From Falsirhodobacter deserti (lineage in GTDB: Bacteria; Pseudomonadota; Alphaproteobacteria; Rhodobacterales; Rhodobacteraceae), in NCBI RefSeq assembly GCF_004015795.1, contig NZ_ML137219.1, positions 131,440 through 195,439 on the forward strand: DNA of 64,000 bases, given 5' to 3'. Position numbers and translations under genes: made by a program. The notes under the pieces were generated by a model. That model was not told where the DNA came from and searched no databases. It worked only from the letters and a program-made list of their open reading frames with translations. Below, piece by piece: positions 10,585-19,898 of the stretch (position 1 is its first letter; every line of letters starts with the position of its first letter).

Positions 10585-12489
10585 ATGTCGGAGATGGCGC
10601 AACGCTGCGTTCTATTTGGAAAAACGATGCCGGATCATAATTCTATCGACGAGCAGGCGCGCGAAGCGCATTCCGAGACCGTGACCACGTCCACCGGGGC
10701 CGAGCGGATCGCTCCCTTGGAAACGGTTCCAGAAGAGACGGTCGATCCTCGGTTCGACCCCCTTCATCAGGACCCGGATATCGCGGCTTTTCTGGTCACT
10801 ATGCGCGAGGAACTCCCGCCGTTCTGGACCCATCTTCCCCGCGAGCAGATGCTGGGGTATGGCGGCATGGATGATGAGTGGGTGCCGATGTGCGGCCCGT
10901 TGCGCGTCGAGGCTTTGATCCGCGACGGCGAGGGTCAGCACTGGAGCCGCCGTATCCGCTATCTCGATCGCGACGGACATCTGCGTCGCGAAACCATCTC
11001 CGAGGCCGATATCCTTAACAGGCCGCGTAGCGTTTGTGCGCAGCTGATCTCGGCGGGGCTCGCTATCGAGGGCAATCGTACTGACATCATTCAGTTGATC
11101 CGTAAATGGCCCGTGGATGCCCGCCGGATCCTGTCGGTGTCGCGTCCCGGCTGGTTGGAGGAAACGGGTGCGGAACCCGCGTATTTGTTGCCGGACGGCA
11201 GACTGATCGCGGCGGATGCGCAGCGTGACGACGACATCGAGCTGACCCACGCCCGCAGCGCGGTCCCGCCGTCAGGGTCATTGGAAGGATGGCAAGCCAC
11301 CGTGGGTCGTATGGCTGCTGACAACCCTGCGCTGATCAGTGCCATCTGCGCGGTTCTTGCCGGTCCCCTCCTGAAATACGCCAGGCTCGAGACGCTGGGG
11401 ACGAACCTTCACGCCTCGACGAGTTCGGGAAAGACCACCGCTTTGATTGCCGCGCAAAGCTGTATCGGCCCCCCGCAACTCGATCGCTGGAATGCGACGA
11501 ACACCGCGTTGGAGCTTACCTGTCAACAGGCCCACGACGGCGCGTTGATGCTGGACGAGTTTCCGGCCCAGCCATCACCCGCCATTATCGAAGCCCTCTA
11601 TATGATCGGCAACGGCACGGGCCGCGGGCGCGGCAACTGCAAGCTGATGCGCGAGGAGACGATGCGTTGGCGGACGGTTTTGCTCTCGACCTCGGAGAAA
11701 CCAATCGCCCAGATCCTGGCCACCGCCCGGATCCAGATGCCGGAAGGGATCGGCGTCCGCCTGATCGATATTCCCGCGCGGTCATGGGAGTTCGGTCTCT
11801 TCAAATCTTTGCACGAATATGGTTCGGGGCATGCCTTTGCCGAAGCTCTTCAGGCAGGGGCCAGAGAGCACCACGGGCATGTCTTGCCGGCATTCGTTCG
11901 GAGCGTTGTCGCGAGGCACAGGTTGATGGAGGAGACCTTGCCCCCGATGATTACGCGCCTGCGCACCGCGATGCTGGCGGCGATTGGGTTGCCCGCGAAT
12001 GCGAAAGAAGGGCCGGTGCTGCGCGTTCTGACCTGTCTGGCCCTGGTCGCGGCCGCCGGTGAAATCGGCAGCAGACTCGGCGTTCTGCCCTGGCGGAAGG
12101 GCATGGCGGCGGAGGCGCTGGTCGAGATCGCGACGATCTGGCACCGGGCCTATGCCGCGCGTCCGCCCTCGACCGCGGAGTCCATGGCCGATCGTCTGGT
12201 CGGATACCTGCGCCGCAACTGCCACCGCCTGTGCCCCCCCGGAGCCGAGCCGGATCCGGACGCCATTGGCTGGTGTGATGCACGCTGGATCTACCTCGGC
12301 ATGGAGGCCTTCCGGACGGAGATCGCGGACGGCATGGCGGCCAGCCTGGCGGTGAAGCTGCTGGAGGATTCGGGGCTGCTGGTTCCCGGAGGTGAGCAGA
12401 GGTCATTTCAGTATCGCCTTCCCCGACATGTCGATCCGGACAGGGCACGGGTCTATCGTCTCGACAGGCAGAGGATTGAGGATCGATAA
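10585..12489 (+). CDS. DUF927-domain helicase/primase-like ATPase
   Basis: A 634-residue protein is predicted from the ATG at 10585, which follows GGAGG with short spacing. It matches the DUF927 family of mobile-element ATPases. The Walker A motif is ASTSSGKTT (277-285), and Walker B-like residues are ALMLDEF near 321-326. A GNGTGRGRG segment follows. The family is linked to replication of phages, plasmids and integrative elements, probably as a helicase. No primase catalytic motif was recognised, so the protein may be only the helicase part. It is the last gene of the accessory module before the IS21 remnant. Confidence 0.8.
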   Translation: MSEMAQRCVLFGKTMPDHNSIDEQAREAHSETVTTSTGAERIAPLETVPEETVDPRFDPLHQDPDIAAFLVTMREELPPFWTHLPREQMLGYGGMDDEWVPMCGPLRVEALIRDGEGQHWSRRIRYLDRDGHLRRETISEADILNRPRSVCAQLISAGLAIEGNRTDIIQLIRKWPVDARRILSVSRPGWLEETGAEPAYLLPDGRLIAADAQRDDDIELTHARSAVPPSGSLEGWQATVGRMAADNPALISAICAVLAGPLLKYARLETLGTNLHASTSSGKTTALIAAQSCIGPPQLDRWNATNTALELTCQQAHDGALMLDEFPAQPSPAIIEALYMIGNGTGRGRGNCKLMREETMRWRTVLLSTSEKPIAQILATARIQMPEGIGVRLIDIPARSWEFGLFKSLHEYGSGHAFAEALQAGAREHHGHVLPAFVRSVVARHRLMEETLPPMITRLRTAMLAAIGLPANAKEGPVLRVLTCLALVAAAGEIGSRLGVLPWRKGMAAEALVEIATIWHRAYAARPPSTAESMADRLVGYLRRNCHRLCPPGAEPDPDAIGWCDARWIYLGMEAFRTEIADGMAASLAVKLLEDSGLLVPGGEQRSFQYRLPRHVDPDRARVYRLDRQRIEDR

Positions 12490-12607
12490 TCTTGTGGGCG
12501 GTGCATCCAACCAATGACGGGGACGTTTATTGTGGTGGTTTCCGAGCCGCCTCGGCCGGGCATCGCGGCATCATTTGATGTCGAATAATATCGCTCATAG
12601 GTTCTCT

Positions 12608-12628
12608 GCCCTTCAATTATAGAAGGGC
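12608..12628 (+). terminator. Hairpin downstream of the DUF927 gene
   Basis: GCCCTTC (12608-12614) and GAAGGGC (12622-12628) form a perfect 7-bp stem with a seven-base loop, about 120 nt after the DUF927 stop. No uninterrupted T-run follows, so termination is plausible but unproven. Confidence 0.4.
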
Positions 12629-12700
12629 CTTCGGTCTTGCCCTGCCAAAGCTATCTTGGCCTCCCAGACGTCAGGCGACACGTGAAACGCCTTTTACAAA

Positions 12701-12744
12701 GCTCGATAATATGGGGGTAGGGGCATTTCATCATGTTATCGAGC
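12701..12744. repeat. Inverted repeat in the gene-free gap before IS21
   Basis: GCTCGATAA (12701-12709) and TTATCGAGC (12736-12744) are exact inverted copies separated by 26 bp, in an unusually AT-rich patch. A related string (CGAATAATATCG) lies near 12584-12595. The gap 12490-12820 contains no gene. The repeat could be a protein-binding or recombination site near the right edge of the module. Confidence 0.45.
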
Positions 12745-12977
12745 AATATAAGTGACCTGCCACAGGTCTTTCACCCATCTGCAACCGCGGGCCGTGGTTA
12801 TTTGCGCCGATCGTCCCGATTGTCAACGGCGGCGCCAAAGTCGGCCACGGCGGCGGAGCAAAACCAGGCCAGTTGGTGAGGGTGTGCGCCATGGCGCGAG
12901 GGCTTCCCACATAGCCGGCGCGTGCCATGGCGCACCGGCCCGTCAGGTCCAGTCGGTAACAGGTATCTGGATGGCGA

Positions 12978-13734
12978 TCAGCGCCGTTTACGGGCAGTGC
13001 TGTTGGCGAGGCGGTAACTTTCGCCGTTCATCTCGAGGATGCTGACGTGGTGGGTCAATCGGTCGAGGAGTGCGCCGGTTAGACGCTCGGAGCCGAATGT
13101 TTCAGTCCATTCATCGAAGGGCAGATTGCTGGTGATCAGGGTCGATCCGCGCTCATAGCGCTGCGAGATCAGCTCGAACAGCAATTCGGCACCCGTCTTC
13201 GACAAAGGAACAAAGCCGAGCTCGTCGATGACGAGAAGCTTGTAACCCGCCATTTGCTTCTGGAAGCGCAGCAGACGGCGCTCATCGCGGGCCTCCATCA
13301 TCTCGCTGACCAGGGCTGCGGCGGTGGTGAAGCCGACGAGAAAGGCCCTTCTGGCAAGCGGCCAGCCCGATGCCGAGGGCGACATGGGTCTTGCCGGTGC
13401 CGGACGGGCCGAGGGCAATGACATTCTCACGACGTTCGATCCATTCGCACCGGGTCAGCTCCAGAACCTGCATCTTGTTCAGCTTCGGGATGGCCGCAAA
13501 GTCGAAGCTGTCCAGGCTTTTGACGGCTGGAAACTTCGCAGCCTTGATGCGGCGCTCGACCATCCGCCGTTCCCGATCGATCAGTTCGAGTTCGACAAGC
13601 CGTGCCAGGTATCGGACATGGTCCAGCCCTTCCGCCGCGCACTGGCGGGCAAGCTTCTGATGCTCGCGCAGGAATGTCGGCAGCTTCAGCGCCTTGAGGT
13701 GATGGGCGAGCAGGATTTCCGGGGCATCACTCAC
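12978..13734 (-). pseudogene. istB: IS21 helper ATPase IstB, frameshifted
   Basis: IstB is the AAA+ ATP-binding helper of IS21 transposition. The first part, from the GTG at 13734, includes Walker A GPSGTGKTH and continues to CQKG near 13345. The rest of the protein is in another frame from about 13340 (VGFTTAAALVSEMMEARDE, then Walker B LLVIDELGF). Joining the frames gives a normal-length IstB of about 250 residues. The frameshift falls just after the ATP-binding loop and should abolish function. Confidence 0.85.
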
Positions 13735-15182
13735 GCCGCATCCTCCGCGTCGCCCGACAGCAGCCGCATGTAAGACCCGGCTCTGGTCTTTTCGACCGTG
13801 GCCTTCGGCAGGTAGGGATAGAAGTCGAGGTCCAGTCGTGGTGGTCGGCGTTCCACCCGGCATAGGAGAAGATGCTTCACCGCATCGAAGCTGAGCGCCC
13901 CCATCCGGAGAGCCTGGAGAACTGCCGCACGCACGTCTGCCAGATCGAAGGCCTCCAGGAGCCGCAGGACCTGGACATATTCGCGCCGACCCTGTCGGTT
14001 CATCCGCACCTCCAACAGGCGGCGCAAGGTGGCGAACTCCTCCGGCAGGTCCCAGCCCTGCAACGGGGCCGCCTGATCCAACGCGTTGATCTTCTACTCG
14101 ATCAGCGGAAGGTAATGGATCGGGTCGAAGACGAACTCATCGCGATTCCAGCATCGGGGATGGCGGGCGATCACCTCTCCCCGGCAGCCGATCACCACCT
14201 CATGGATATAGCCCCGGATCCAGACATCCTGATGACCGTGCGCGACCGGCACCGAGTAATCATTGGTCTTGTAGCGCACGAGCGATTGCGACGAGACACG
14301 ACCGTTGTCCTGATCGCAGGCCTCGAACGCCGCCGCCGGGAGGGGGCGCATCGCAGCAAGGTCACGCTGCAATCTCTCCGCGATCGTCTCGCTTTCGCCG
14401 CGCAGGATAGCGCGTTGGCGCTTGCGGCATTGTTCTTCCAGCCAAAGGTTGAATGCGTCCCATGTGGCAAACTCCGGCATCGGCACCATGAAGTTGCGCC
14501 GCGAATAGCCCACCAGACCTTCGACATCCCCTTTGTCGTTGCCCTTACCCGGACGGCCGTAGCGATCGCGGATCAGGTAGTGCGACAAGAACCCGCTGAA
14601 CAGCGAGGCACGCTTTCTGGTGCCATCCGGCAGGATCTTCGCCAGAAGGCACCGGTCGTTGTCGTAGAGCACAGACTGGGGAACCACGCCGAAGAACGCA
14701 AAGGCATGGATGTGGCCATCCACCCAAGCCTCGGCCACTGCTGCAGGATAAGCCCGGACGTAACAGCCATCGCTGTGCGGGAGGTCCAGCACGAAGAAGT
14801 GCGCCTTCTGCTCGACACCGCCGATCCGGACCAACGCCTCGCCGAAGTCGGCCTGAGCGTGGCCCGGCGGATGCGACAGCGGCACGAACACCTCCTGGCC
14901 TCGCCGCTCACGTTCCCGGATGTAATCCTTGATGATCGTGTAGCCGCCGGTAAAGCCATATTCCTCGCGAAGCCGGTCAAATACCCGCTTCGCCGTATGC
15001 CGTTGCTTGCGCGGCATGCTCCGGTCCGCCTCCAGCCAACCCTCGATGATCGGGATAAACGGATCGAGCTTCGGGCGCCGGACCTCGATCGTCCGACGGT
15101 AGCCCGGCGGAACCGAAAACGACATCATCTTCCGAACCGTGTCCCGCGAAACGTTGAATACCCGTGCCGCTTCGCTTTCTGG
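13731..15182 (-). pseudogene. istA: IS21 transposase IstA, 5'-truncated with an internal amber codon
   Basis: IstA is the DDE transposase of IS21. The helix-turn-helix segment (EAARVFNVSRDTVRKM), the catalytic-core start (HAQADFGEA) and the C-terminal region (GWDLPEEFATLRRLLEVRM) are recognisable. The first 15-20 residues are missing at the 15182 breakpoint. A TAG at 14094-14096 interrupts the frame after HYLPLIE, and the same frame then continues to the normal end at 13731. Confidence 0.85.
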
Positions 15183-15394
15183 GCAAGCACCTGACGATCC
15201 GGGGCTACGAACTGTTCGAGATCACCGCCGATGATGCAAAGTGCGGATGCGCGAAGAAGTTTCTCACTGCAGGCCTGACGTCTGGGAAGCTTTGGGCAAA
15301 GATTGACCAAGTGTTTGAGGCCACCGAGATAGCAGCTGCCCCTGAGCATCTTGAAAGCAACACGCAGGTCGGGAAGGTTGTCGTACGCGTTTGA
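15179..15394 (+). pseudogene. C-terminal remnant of an MDR-family (quinone oxidoreductase-like) dehydrogenase
   Basis: About 70 residues match the end of zinc-independent medium-chain dehydrogenases: GKHLTIRGYELFEI, then FLTAGLTSGKL, then HLESNTQVGKVVVRV. The nucleotide-binding domain is missing because the gene is cut at the IS21 junction. Its end resembles the intact enzyme at 29263-30255 but is not a copy. It shows that the redox gene cluster once extended further left. Confidence 0.75.
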
Positions 15395-15457
15395 CAACGA
15401 CTGACAACGACTTCCCGCCTCGGACTAGAGGAGGGCAACAAGCGGAGAAGCCAGCAT

Positions 15458-16777
15458 ATGTCCAAGCCAAGGCAGATACATCTCGGGGCGTTCATGCGGC
15501 CCGTTTCCATCCATACGGGCGGCTGGCGGCATCCCGAGGCGTTAGCCGACGCCAACTTCAACCTCCCGGCGCTGGTCGACTATATCAAGAAACTCGAAGC
15601 GGCGAAGTTCGATGCCTTCTTCATGGCCGATCATCTCGCCGTGCTGAACAAGCCGATGGAGGCGCTGAAGCGCAGCCATACGGTGACGTCATTCGAGCCA
15701 TTCACCCTGCTGTCCGCGCTTGCGATGGTCACAAGCAGGATCGGGCTCGTCGCAACCGCCTCCACCACCTTTGACGAACCTTATCACATCGCGAGGCGGT
15801 TCGCCTCGCTCGACCACATCAGCGGCGGGCGTGCAGGATGGAACATCGTGACCACAGCCAATCCCGACGCGGCTCTGAACTTCGGCTACGACACCGAGCT
15901 TGACCATGACGACCGTTATGTCCGTGCACAGGAATTCTTCGAGGTTGTAACGGGCCTCTGGGACAGCTTCGCCGACGACGCCTTTATCCGGGACCGCGAA
16001 AGCGGCGTGTTCTTCGATCCGGACCGGATGCATGTGTTAAATCACAAGGGGCCAAGCCTGTCGGTTCGGGGGCCGCTGAACATCGCCCGCCCGGTGCAGG
16101 GGCATCCGGTGATCGTGCAGGCCGGCGCATCCGAGGCCGGTCGCAATCTTGCGGCCAAAACCGCCGAAGTGGTGTTCAGTACCGCCCAGACCATCGAGAG
16201 CGGCCGCGCTTACCGTGATGATCTGCACCGCCGGATGGCAGCGTTCGGACGCGATCCTGACGGCCTGCGTGTCCTGCCTGGCGCACTGGTCTTTGTCGGT
16301 AACGACATCGAAGAGGCAAAGGCGAAGCGCGCCCATCTCGACAGTCTTGTCCACTACGACAGTGGCATCTCCTCGCTTTCTGCTATGCTGGGCTTCGACG
16401 TCTCGGGCTACGATCCAGACGGCCCCTTGCCCGAGATCCCCGAAACGAACGCCGGCAAGACTTCACGGCAAACCGTGCTCGACATGGCGGCAGAAGGTCT
16501 CACCATTCGCGAACTCGCGGCGCGCGCGGGAAGCTACTGGGGATTGGCTTTCGAGGGCACCCCTGAGAGCATTGCCGACGACATGGAGGCTTGGATCGAC
16601 GGAGGCGCATGCGACGGGTTCAACATCATGTTCCCGTGGTTGCCGGGGGGACTGGACGAGTTCGTGACGCGGGTGATCCCCGAGTTGCAACGGCGTGGCC
16701 GCTTCCGGAGTGATTACGAGGGCACAACACTTCGGGAACATCTGGGGCTTCAAAGGCCGAAAAACCGATTCTTCTGA
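15458..16777 (+). CDS. LLM-class flavin-dependent monooxygenase (NtaA/SnaA/DszA group)
   Basis: A 439-residue protein with the bacterial luciferase-like TIM barrel of the NtaA/SnaA/DszA/SoxA group. Recognisable parts are the N-terminal HLGAFMRPVSIHTGGWRHP, SFEPFTLLSALAMVTSRIGL, and AGWNIVTTANPDAALNFG with HDDRY just after, a block typical of the group. These enzymes use reduced FMN, supplied by a separate reductase, and O2 to oxidise chelators, organosulfur compounds or related substrates. A GGAG lies about 12 bases upstream of the ATG. No obvious flavin reductase partner of the usual type is adjacent. The substrate is unknown. Confidence 0.85.
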   Translation: MSKPRQIHLGAFMRPVSIHTGGWRHPEALADANFNLPALVDYIKKLEAAKFDAFFMADHLAVLNKPMEALKRSHTVTSFEPFTLLSALAMVTSRIGLVATASTTFDEPYHIARRFASLDHISGGRAGWNIVTTANPDAALNFGYDTELDHDDRYVRAQEFFEVVTGLWDSFADDAFIRDRESGVFFDPDRMHVLNHKGPSLSVRGPLNIARPVQGHPVIVQAGASEAGRNLAAKTAEVVFSTAQTIESGRAYRDDLHRRMAAFGRDPDGLRVLPGALVFVGNDIEEAKAKRAHLDSLVHYDSGISSLSAMLGFDVSGYDPDGPLPEIPETNAGKTSRQTVLDMAAEGLTIRELAARAGSYWGLAFEGTPESIADDMEAWIDGGACDGFNIMFPWLPGGLDEFVTRVIPELQRRGRFRSDYEGTTLREHLGLQRPKNRFF

Positions 16778-16948
16778 CAGAAGCAGACGCCCTGAGCGGG
16801 ACCATGTCGCTTTGGCGGGCAGAGTCGTCTGTGAGCTGGTCAGGACGACCTCCGCATCAACTGCATCGCGAGGTTTCAGCCCACCACCTCGTGGCGGCCC
16901 TTGAGCAGGTTTATTGCCACCGCCTGCCCAGGTCGAGGAAGTCGGCTT

Positions 16949-17794
16949 TCAGCCGCGCCTTTCTTCCATATGAGCCTTGAACGCCTCGGCGTAATCAGGA
17001 TGCCAGCGCGACAGGGCAGGGCGGTTCTCAATGATGTCGGCGGCGCTCCAGGCGATGCGCCGCTCGTCGATGTCGCGAGTGACGTCGTTGTCTGGACAGA
17101 GGATGTAGAAGTCGCCGCGCGCCATTCCGGCAAGCATGAAGTCGGTAACTTGGTCCGCCGTCCACGCGGCAGCCGGCTTTTCTGCGGCACCGCGACGCTT
17201 TGTGAAGCCGGTATAGGTGAAGCCGGGAATCAGCAGATGCGCGCTCACCCGGCCACGGGTGGGGAGCAGATCGTGCGCCAGGGATTCGGTGAACGCCTTC
17301 AGACCTGCTTTGCTGACGTTGTAGGCTGTGTCTCCGGGCGGAAGCGTGATTCCCTGTTTGGAGCCCGTGTTGACAATCGCGCACGGCCAATCTGCCGCGA
17401 TCATGCCGGGCAGGAACTGCTGCACCCCATAGATCGCGCCCATGAGGTTCGTGGCCATCGTCTGCTTCCATACATCCGGGCCCGCGAGGATGCCGCCGCC
17501 ACCCTCTCGTCCCGCATTGTTCATCAGCAGCGCCACCGGCCCGACTGCATCCGCCGCCTGCTTGAGCGCGGCGAGCTGCACAGGATCGCTCACATCCGTC
17601 GGCACCGCATGCACCTCTGCCCCTTGTCGGAGCAGATCCTCCACCGCGCGGTTCAGGTGGTCTCTGTCGATGTCAGCCAAGACAAGACGCATGCCGACCG
17701 CGCCCAATTTCTTGGCCACCGCAAGGCCAATGCCGCTTGCGGCTCCGGTGATGACCGCAACACGATCGGCGGTGATGGCGGGATGCTTGTCCAT
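16949..17794 (-). CDS. Short-chain dehydrogenase/reductase (SDR)
   Basis: A 281-residue classical SDR. The cofactor motif TGAASGIG is near the N-terminus, NNAG is in the middle, and the active site reads YNVSK with a serine in NTGSKQG. The ATG at 17794 follows GAGGA; a start five codons earlier lacks this. An unusually long C-terminal tail (after about residue 240) ends in a charged helix. It is the last gene of a leftward four-gene run (20954 to 16949) and starts 14 bp after the previous stop, so it is probably co-transcribed. The substrate cannot be told from sequence. Confidence 0.85.
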   Translation of the reverse strand: MDKHPAITADRVAVITGAASGIGLAVAKKLGAVGMRLVLADIDRDHLNRAVEDLLRQGAEVHAVPTDVSDPVQLAALKQAADAVGPVALLMNNAGREGGGGILAGPDVWKQTMATNLMGAIYGVQQFLPGMIAADWPCAIVNTGSKQGITLPPGDTAYNVSKAGLKAFTESLAHDLLPTRGRVSAHLLIPGFTYTGFTKRRGAAEKPAAAWTADQVTDFMLAGMARGDFYILCPDNDVTRDIDERRIAWSAADIIENRPALSRWHPDYAEAFKAHMEERRG

Positions 17795-17808
17795 GGTCGT
17801 CCTCAACA

Positions 17809-18852
17809 TCAGGGAAGAATTTTCTGCCGCTTCAGGCTATCGATCGCGTTCAGCAGCGAGGTGGTGGAGCTCATCCGCTCCGTGAAGCCGTATTCGTAAA
17901 TCTTGTTCACGTCGGAGATGACGTCGGTCTCGGTGTGGAAGATGAAGTCCCCGAAGCCCCAGCCGACAAGGCGCGCGAGGTCGGATTGCCCGAGGCCATG
18001 CCGCTCTGCCAGCGTCTGCCACAGCGGTCCCTTGTCGGCCATGTGCCGGACAAGCGTCAGCGGCACGGGCGAGGCGGTTTCAAGCCCCAGGTGGCGGGCG
18101 ACGTCAGTCCACATACGCTCCCACCGGAAGATGTCGCCATTGGTCACGTTGAACGCCTCGCCGCCGGCGCGCTCCGTGACCGCGGCCCACCGGCTGGCGC
18201 GCGCCAGCAGACGGGAGTCGGTGAACTGGACGAGCTGGCCGAACGCCTTGTCGCTGCCGGGAAAGCGCAGGGGGATGCCAAGGGCACGGCTGATTTCGGC
18301 AAAGGCGCCGACCACCAGCGCGATGTTCATCGGGTTGCCCCAGATGTCCCCCACCACGACATCCGGCCGCAGCGCCACATAATCCCAGCGACTGCGCGCC
18401 GCCCGTTCGCGAAGCGCCGCCTCCTGCGCCATGTAGAGGTTGGGCGGCATGTGCGGCGGATCACTTTCGCGTGCCGGGGTCGGGACCTTCGCCCCAAGGT
18501 GGATCCCGTAGATCTTGAAGCCCTGGTAGATAATCACCCGCTGAAGGGGCGCGCCCGCCGCCTCCAGCCCGTCCAGCAGGTTGCCCAGCATGGCGGCGTT
18601 GCGTGACGCCTCGGTGGCGAGATCGGGATCCGGCGCGAGAGCCGCATAGAAGAGGTGCGTTGTGTCTGCCGCGTCCCGCATTGCAGCCGCCGTGGCCTCC
18701 GCATCCGTAAGGTCGGCCTGAAGGGAAGGGTACGCGCTCAGCCGCCTGCGCGACAGGCCGCGGACCTTCCACCCGTTGCTGCCCAGTTCGTGCATCACCG
18801 CGTCGCCGATGATCCCTGCTGCGCCCGCGACCAGCGCCGTTCCCGTTGCCAT
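17809..18852 (-). CDS. Atypical SDR resembling progesterone 5-beta-reductase (PRISE-type enone reductase)
   Basis: A 347-residue extended or atypical SDR with N-terminal GAAGIIGDAVM and GLSRRR for NADP(H) binding. The region IIYQGFKIYGIHLG, then PPNLYMAQE and WDYVALRPDVVVGD, matches the PRISE enone-reductase family, where NFYY replaces the normal YxxxK; here the corresponding site is NLYM. Such enzymes reduce C=C bonds of activated enones. The gene starts three bases after the stop of the MDR gene and ends 14 bp before the next SDR, within the same run. Confidence 0.75.
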   Translation of the reverse strand: MATGTALVAGAAGIIGDAVMHELGSNGWKVRGLSRRRLSAYPSLQADLTDAEATAAAMRDAADTTHLFYAALAPDPDLATEASRNAAMLGNLLDGLEAAGAPLQRVIIYQGFKIYGIHLGAKVPTPARESDPPHMPPNLYMAQEAALRERAARSRWDYVALRPDVVVGDIWGNPMNIALVVGAFAEISRALGIPLRFPGSDKAFGQLVQFTDSRLLARASRWAAVTERAGGEAFNVTNGDIFRWERMWTDVARHLGLETASPVPLTLVRHMADKGPLWQTLAERHGLGQSDLARLVGWGFGDFIFHTETDVISDVNKIYEYGFTERMSSTTSLLNAIDSLKRQKILP

Positions 18853-18854
18853 GG

Positions 18855-19862
18855 TCACCACTCCACCCCGATCTTTCCGAAATGCCTGCCGCTCATCTCG
18901 AAGCGGAACGCATCCGCGAGCTGGTCTAGCGGAAAGCGGCGGTCCACGATCGGCCGGATCCCGCTTCCGTCGAGTGCGCGAACGAAATCCTGCTGCTCGC
19001 GCCGGCTGCCGACGATCAGGCCCTGAAGCCGCGCCTGCCTGGCCATGAGTGCGGCGGTCGGAACTTCGCCCACACCACCGGTCAGCACGCCGATCAGCGA
19101 GATATGTCCGCCCACGCGCACCGCCTCGATCGATTGGCCAAGCGTTCCGGGGCCACCAACCTCCACGACATGGTCTACGCCGCGCCCGCCCGTCCAATCG
19201 CGGACAATACGGCCCCAGTCCTGCTGCTCGCGATAGTTGACGAGGAAGTCGGCACCAAGGTCGCGCGCACGTTCCAGCTTTTCGCCCGAGGACGAGGTGA
19301 TCGCCACCGTGGCACCCATCAGCTTTGCGATTTGAAGTGCCCAGATGGAGACCCCGCCGGTGCCGAGCAGCAGCACCGTGTCACCAGCCTTTAGCTTGCC
19401 GTCCCCAACAAGCGCGCGCCACGCCGTCAGGCCCGCCGTCGTGATTGCCGCTGCCTCAACGGCATCATATCCTGCGGGTGCGCGGGTGAAGGCGGTGGCG
19501 GGAAGCACCACATGCTCTTGTGCGAAGCCGTCCATGCCGTCGCCGGGCGTGCGGCTGAAGTCGCCAATCGTGGGTGCGCCATCCTGCCAGTCGGGAAAGA
19601 AGCACGAGACCACCCTGTCGCCGGACGCAAACTCGGTCACGCCCGCTCCCACGCTCTCGACCACTCCCGCGCCATCGGCAAGAGGGATGCGGCCGTCCTC
19701 AGTGGGCATTCGCCCGGTTACGACTCCCAGATCGTGAAAGTTCAGCGAGCTGCCATGCAACGCCACCCGGATCTCCCCGGGGCCAGGCTCTCCAGGATCA
19801 GGCCGGTCCTCCCGGACCAGCCGGTCCAAGCCGGCCGGAGATCGCAGTGCGATTACCTTCAT
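18855..19862 (-). CDS. MDR-family NAD(P)-dependent alcohol dehydrogenase
   Basis: A 335-residue medium-chain dehydrogenase. The start at 19862 is chosen for the AGGAG seven bases upstream. The N-terminal GroES-like domain has NFHDLGVVTG and DGAGVVESVG. The Rossmann domain shows LLLGTGGVSIWALQIAKLMG and ends with FEMSGRHFGKIGVEW. The catalytic zinc ligands of classic alcohol dehydrogenases are not evident, so it may be a zinc-independent reductase. It sits second in the leftward run, 36 bp after the zinc dehydrogenase gene. Confidence 0.82.
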   Translation of the reverse strand: MKVIALRSPAGLDRLVREDRPDPGEPGPGEIRVALHGSSLNFHDLGVVTGRMPTEDGRIPLADGAGVVESVGAGVTEFASGDRVVSCFFPDWQDGAPTIGDFSRTPGDGMDGFAQEHVVLPATAFTRAPAGYDAVEAAAITTAGLTAWRALVGDGKLKAGDTVLLLGTGGVSIWALQIAKLMGATVAITSSSGEKLERARDLGADFLVNYREQQDWGRIVRDWTGGRGVDHVVEVGGPGTLGQSIEAVRVGGHISLIGVLTGGVGEVPTAALMARQARLQGLIVGSRREQQDFVRALDGSGIRPIVDRRFPLDQLADAFRFEMSGRHFGKIGVEW

Positions 19863-19898
19863 TTGCTGCTCCTCATCTTTCAGGCGCGCAAACACCGG

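Larger units (their letters stand above)
12821..15182 (-). mobile_element. IS21-family insertion sequence, truncated and decayed
   Basis: The element has the istA-istB gene pair in the usual order, with the GTG of istB overlapping the TGA of istA. One terminus is proposed at 12821, where TGTCAACGGCGGCG resembles IS21-family ends. The other end is lost: istA breaks off near 15182 inside an unrelated dehydrogenase remnant. Subterminal inverted copies of GTGCGCCATGGC (12884-12895, 12924-12935) may be transposase sites. istA has an internal stop and istB a frameshift, so the element cannot move by itself. Confidence 0.8.

Noticed and set aside
13872-15194. 440-residue plus-strand frame opposite istA
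   Set aside because: It is an antisense shadow; the minus strand clearly encodes IstA.
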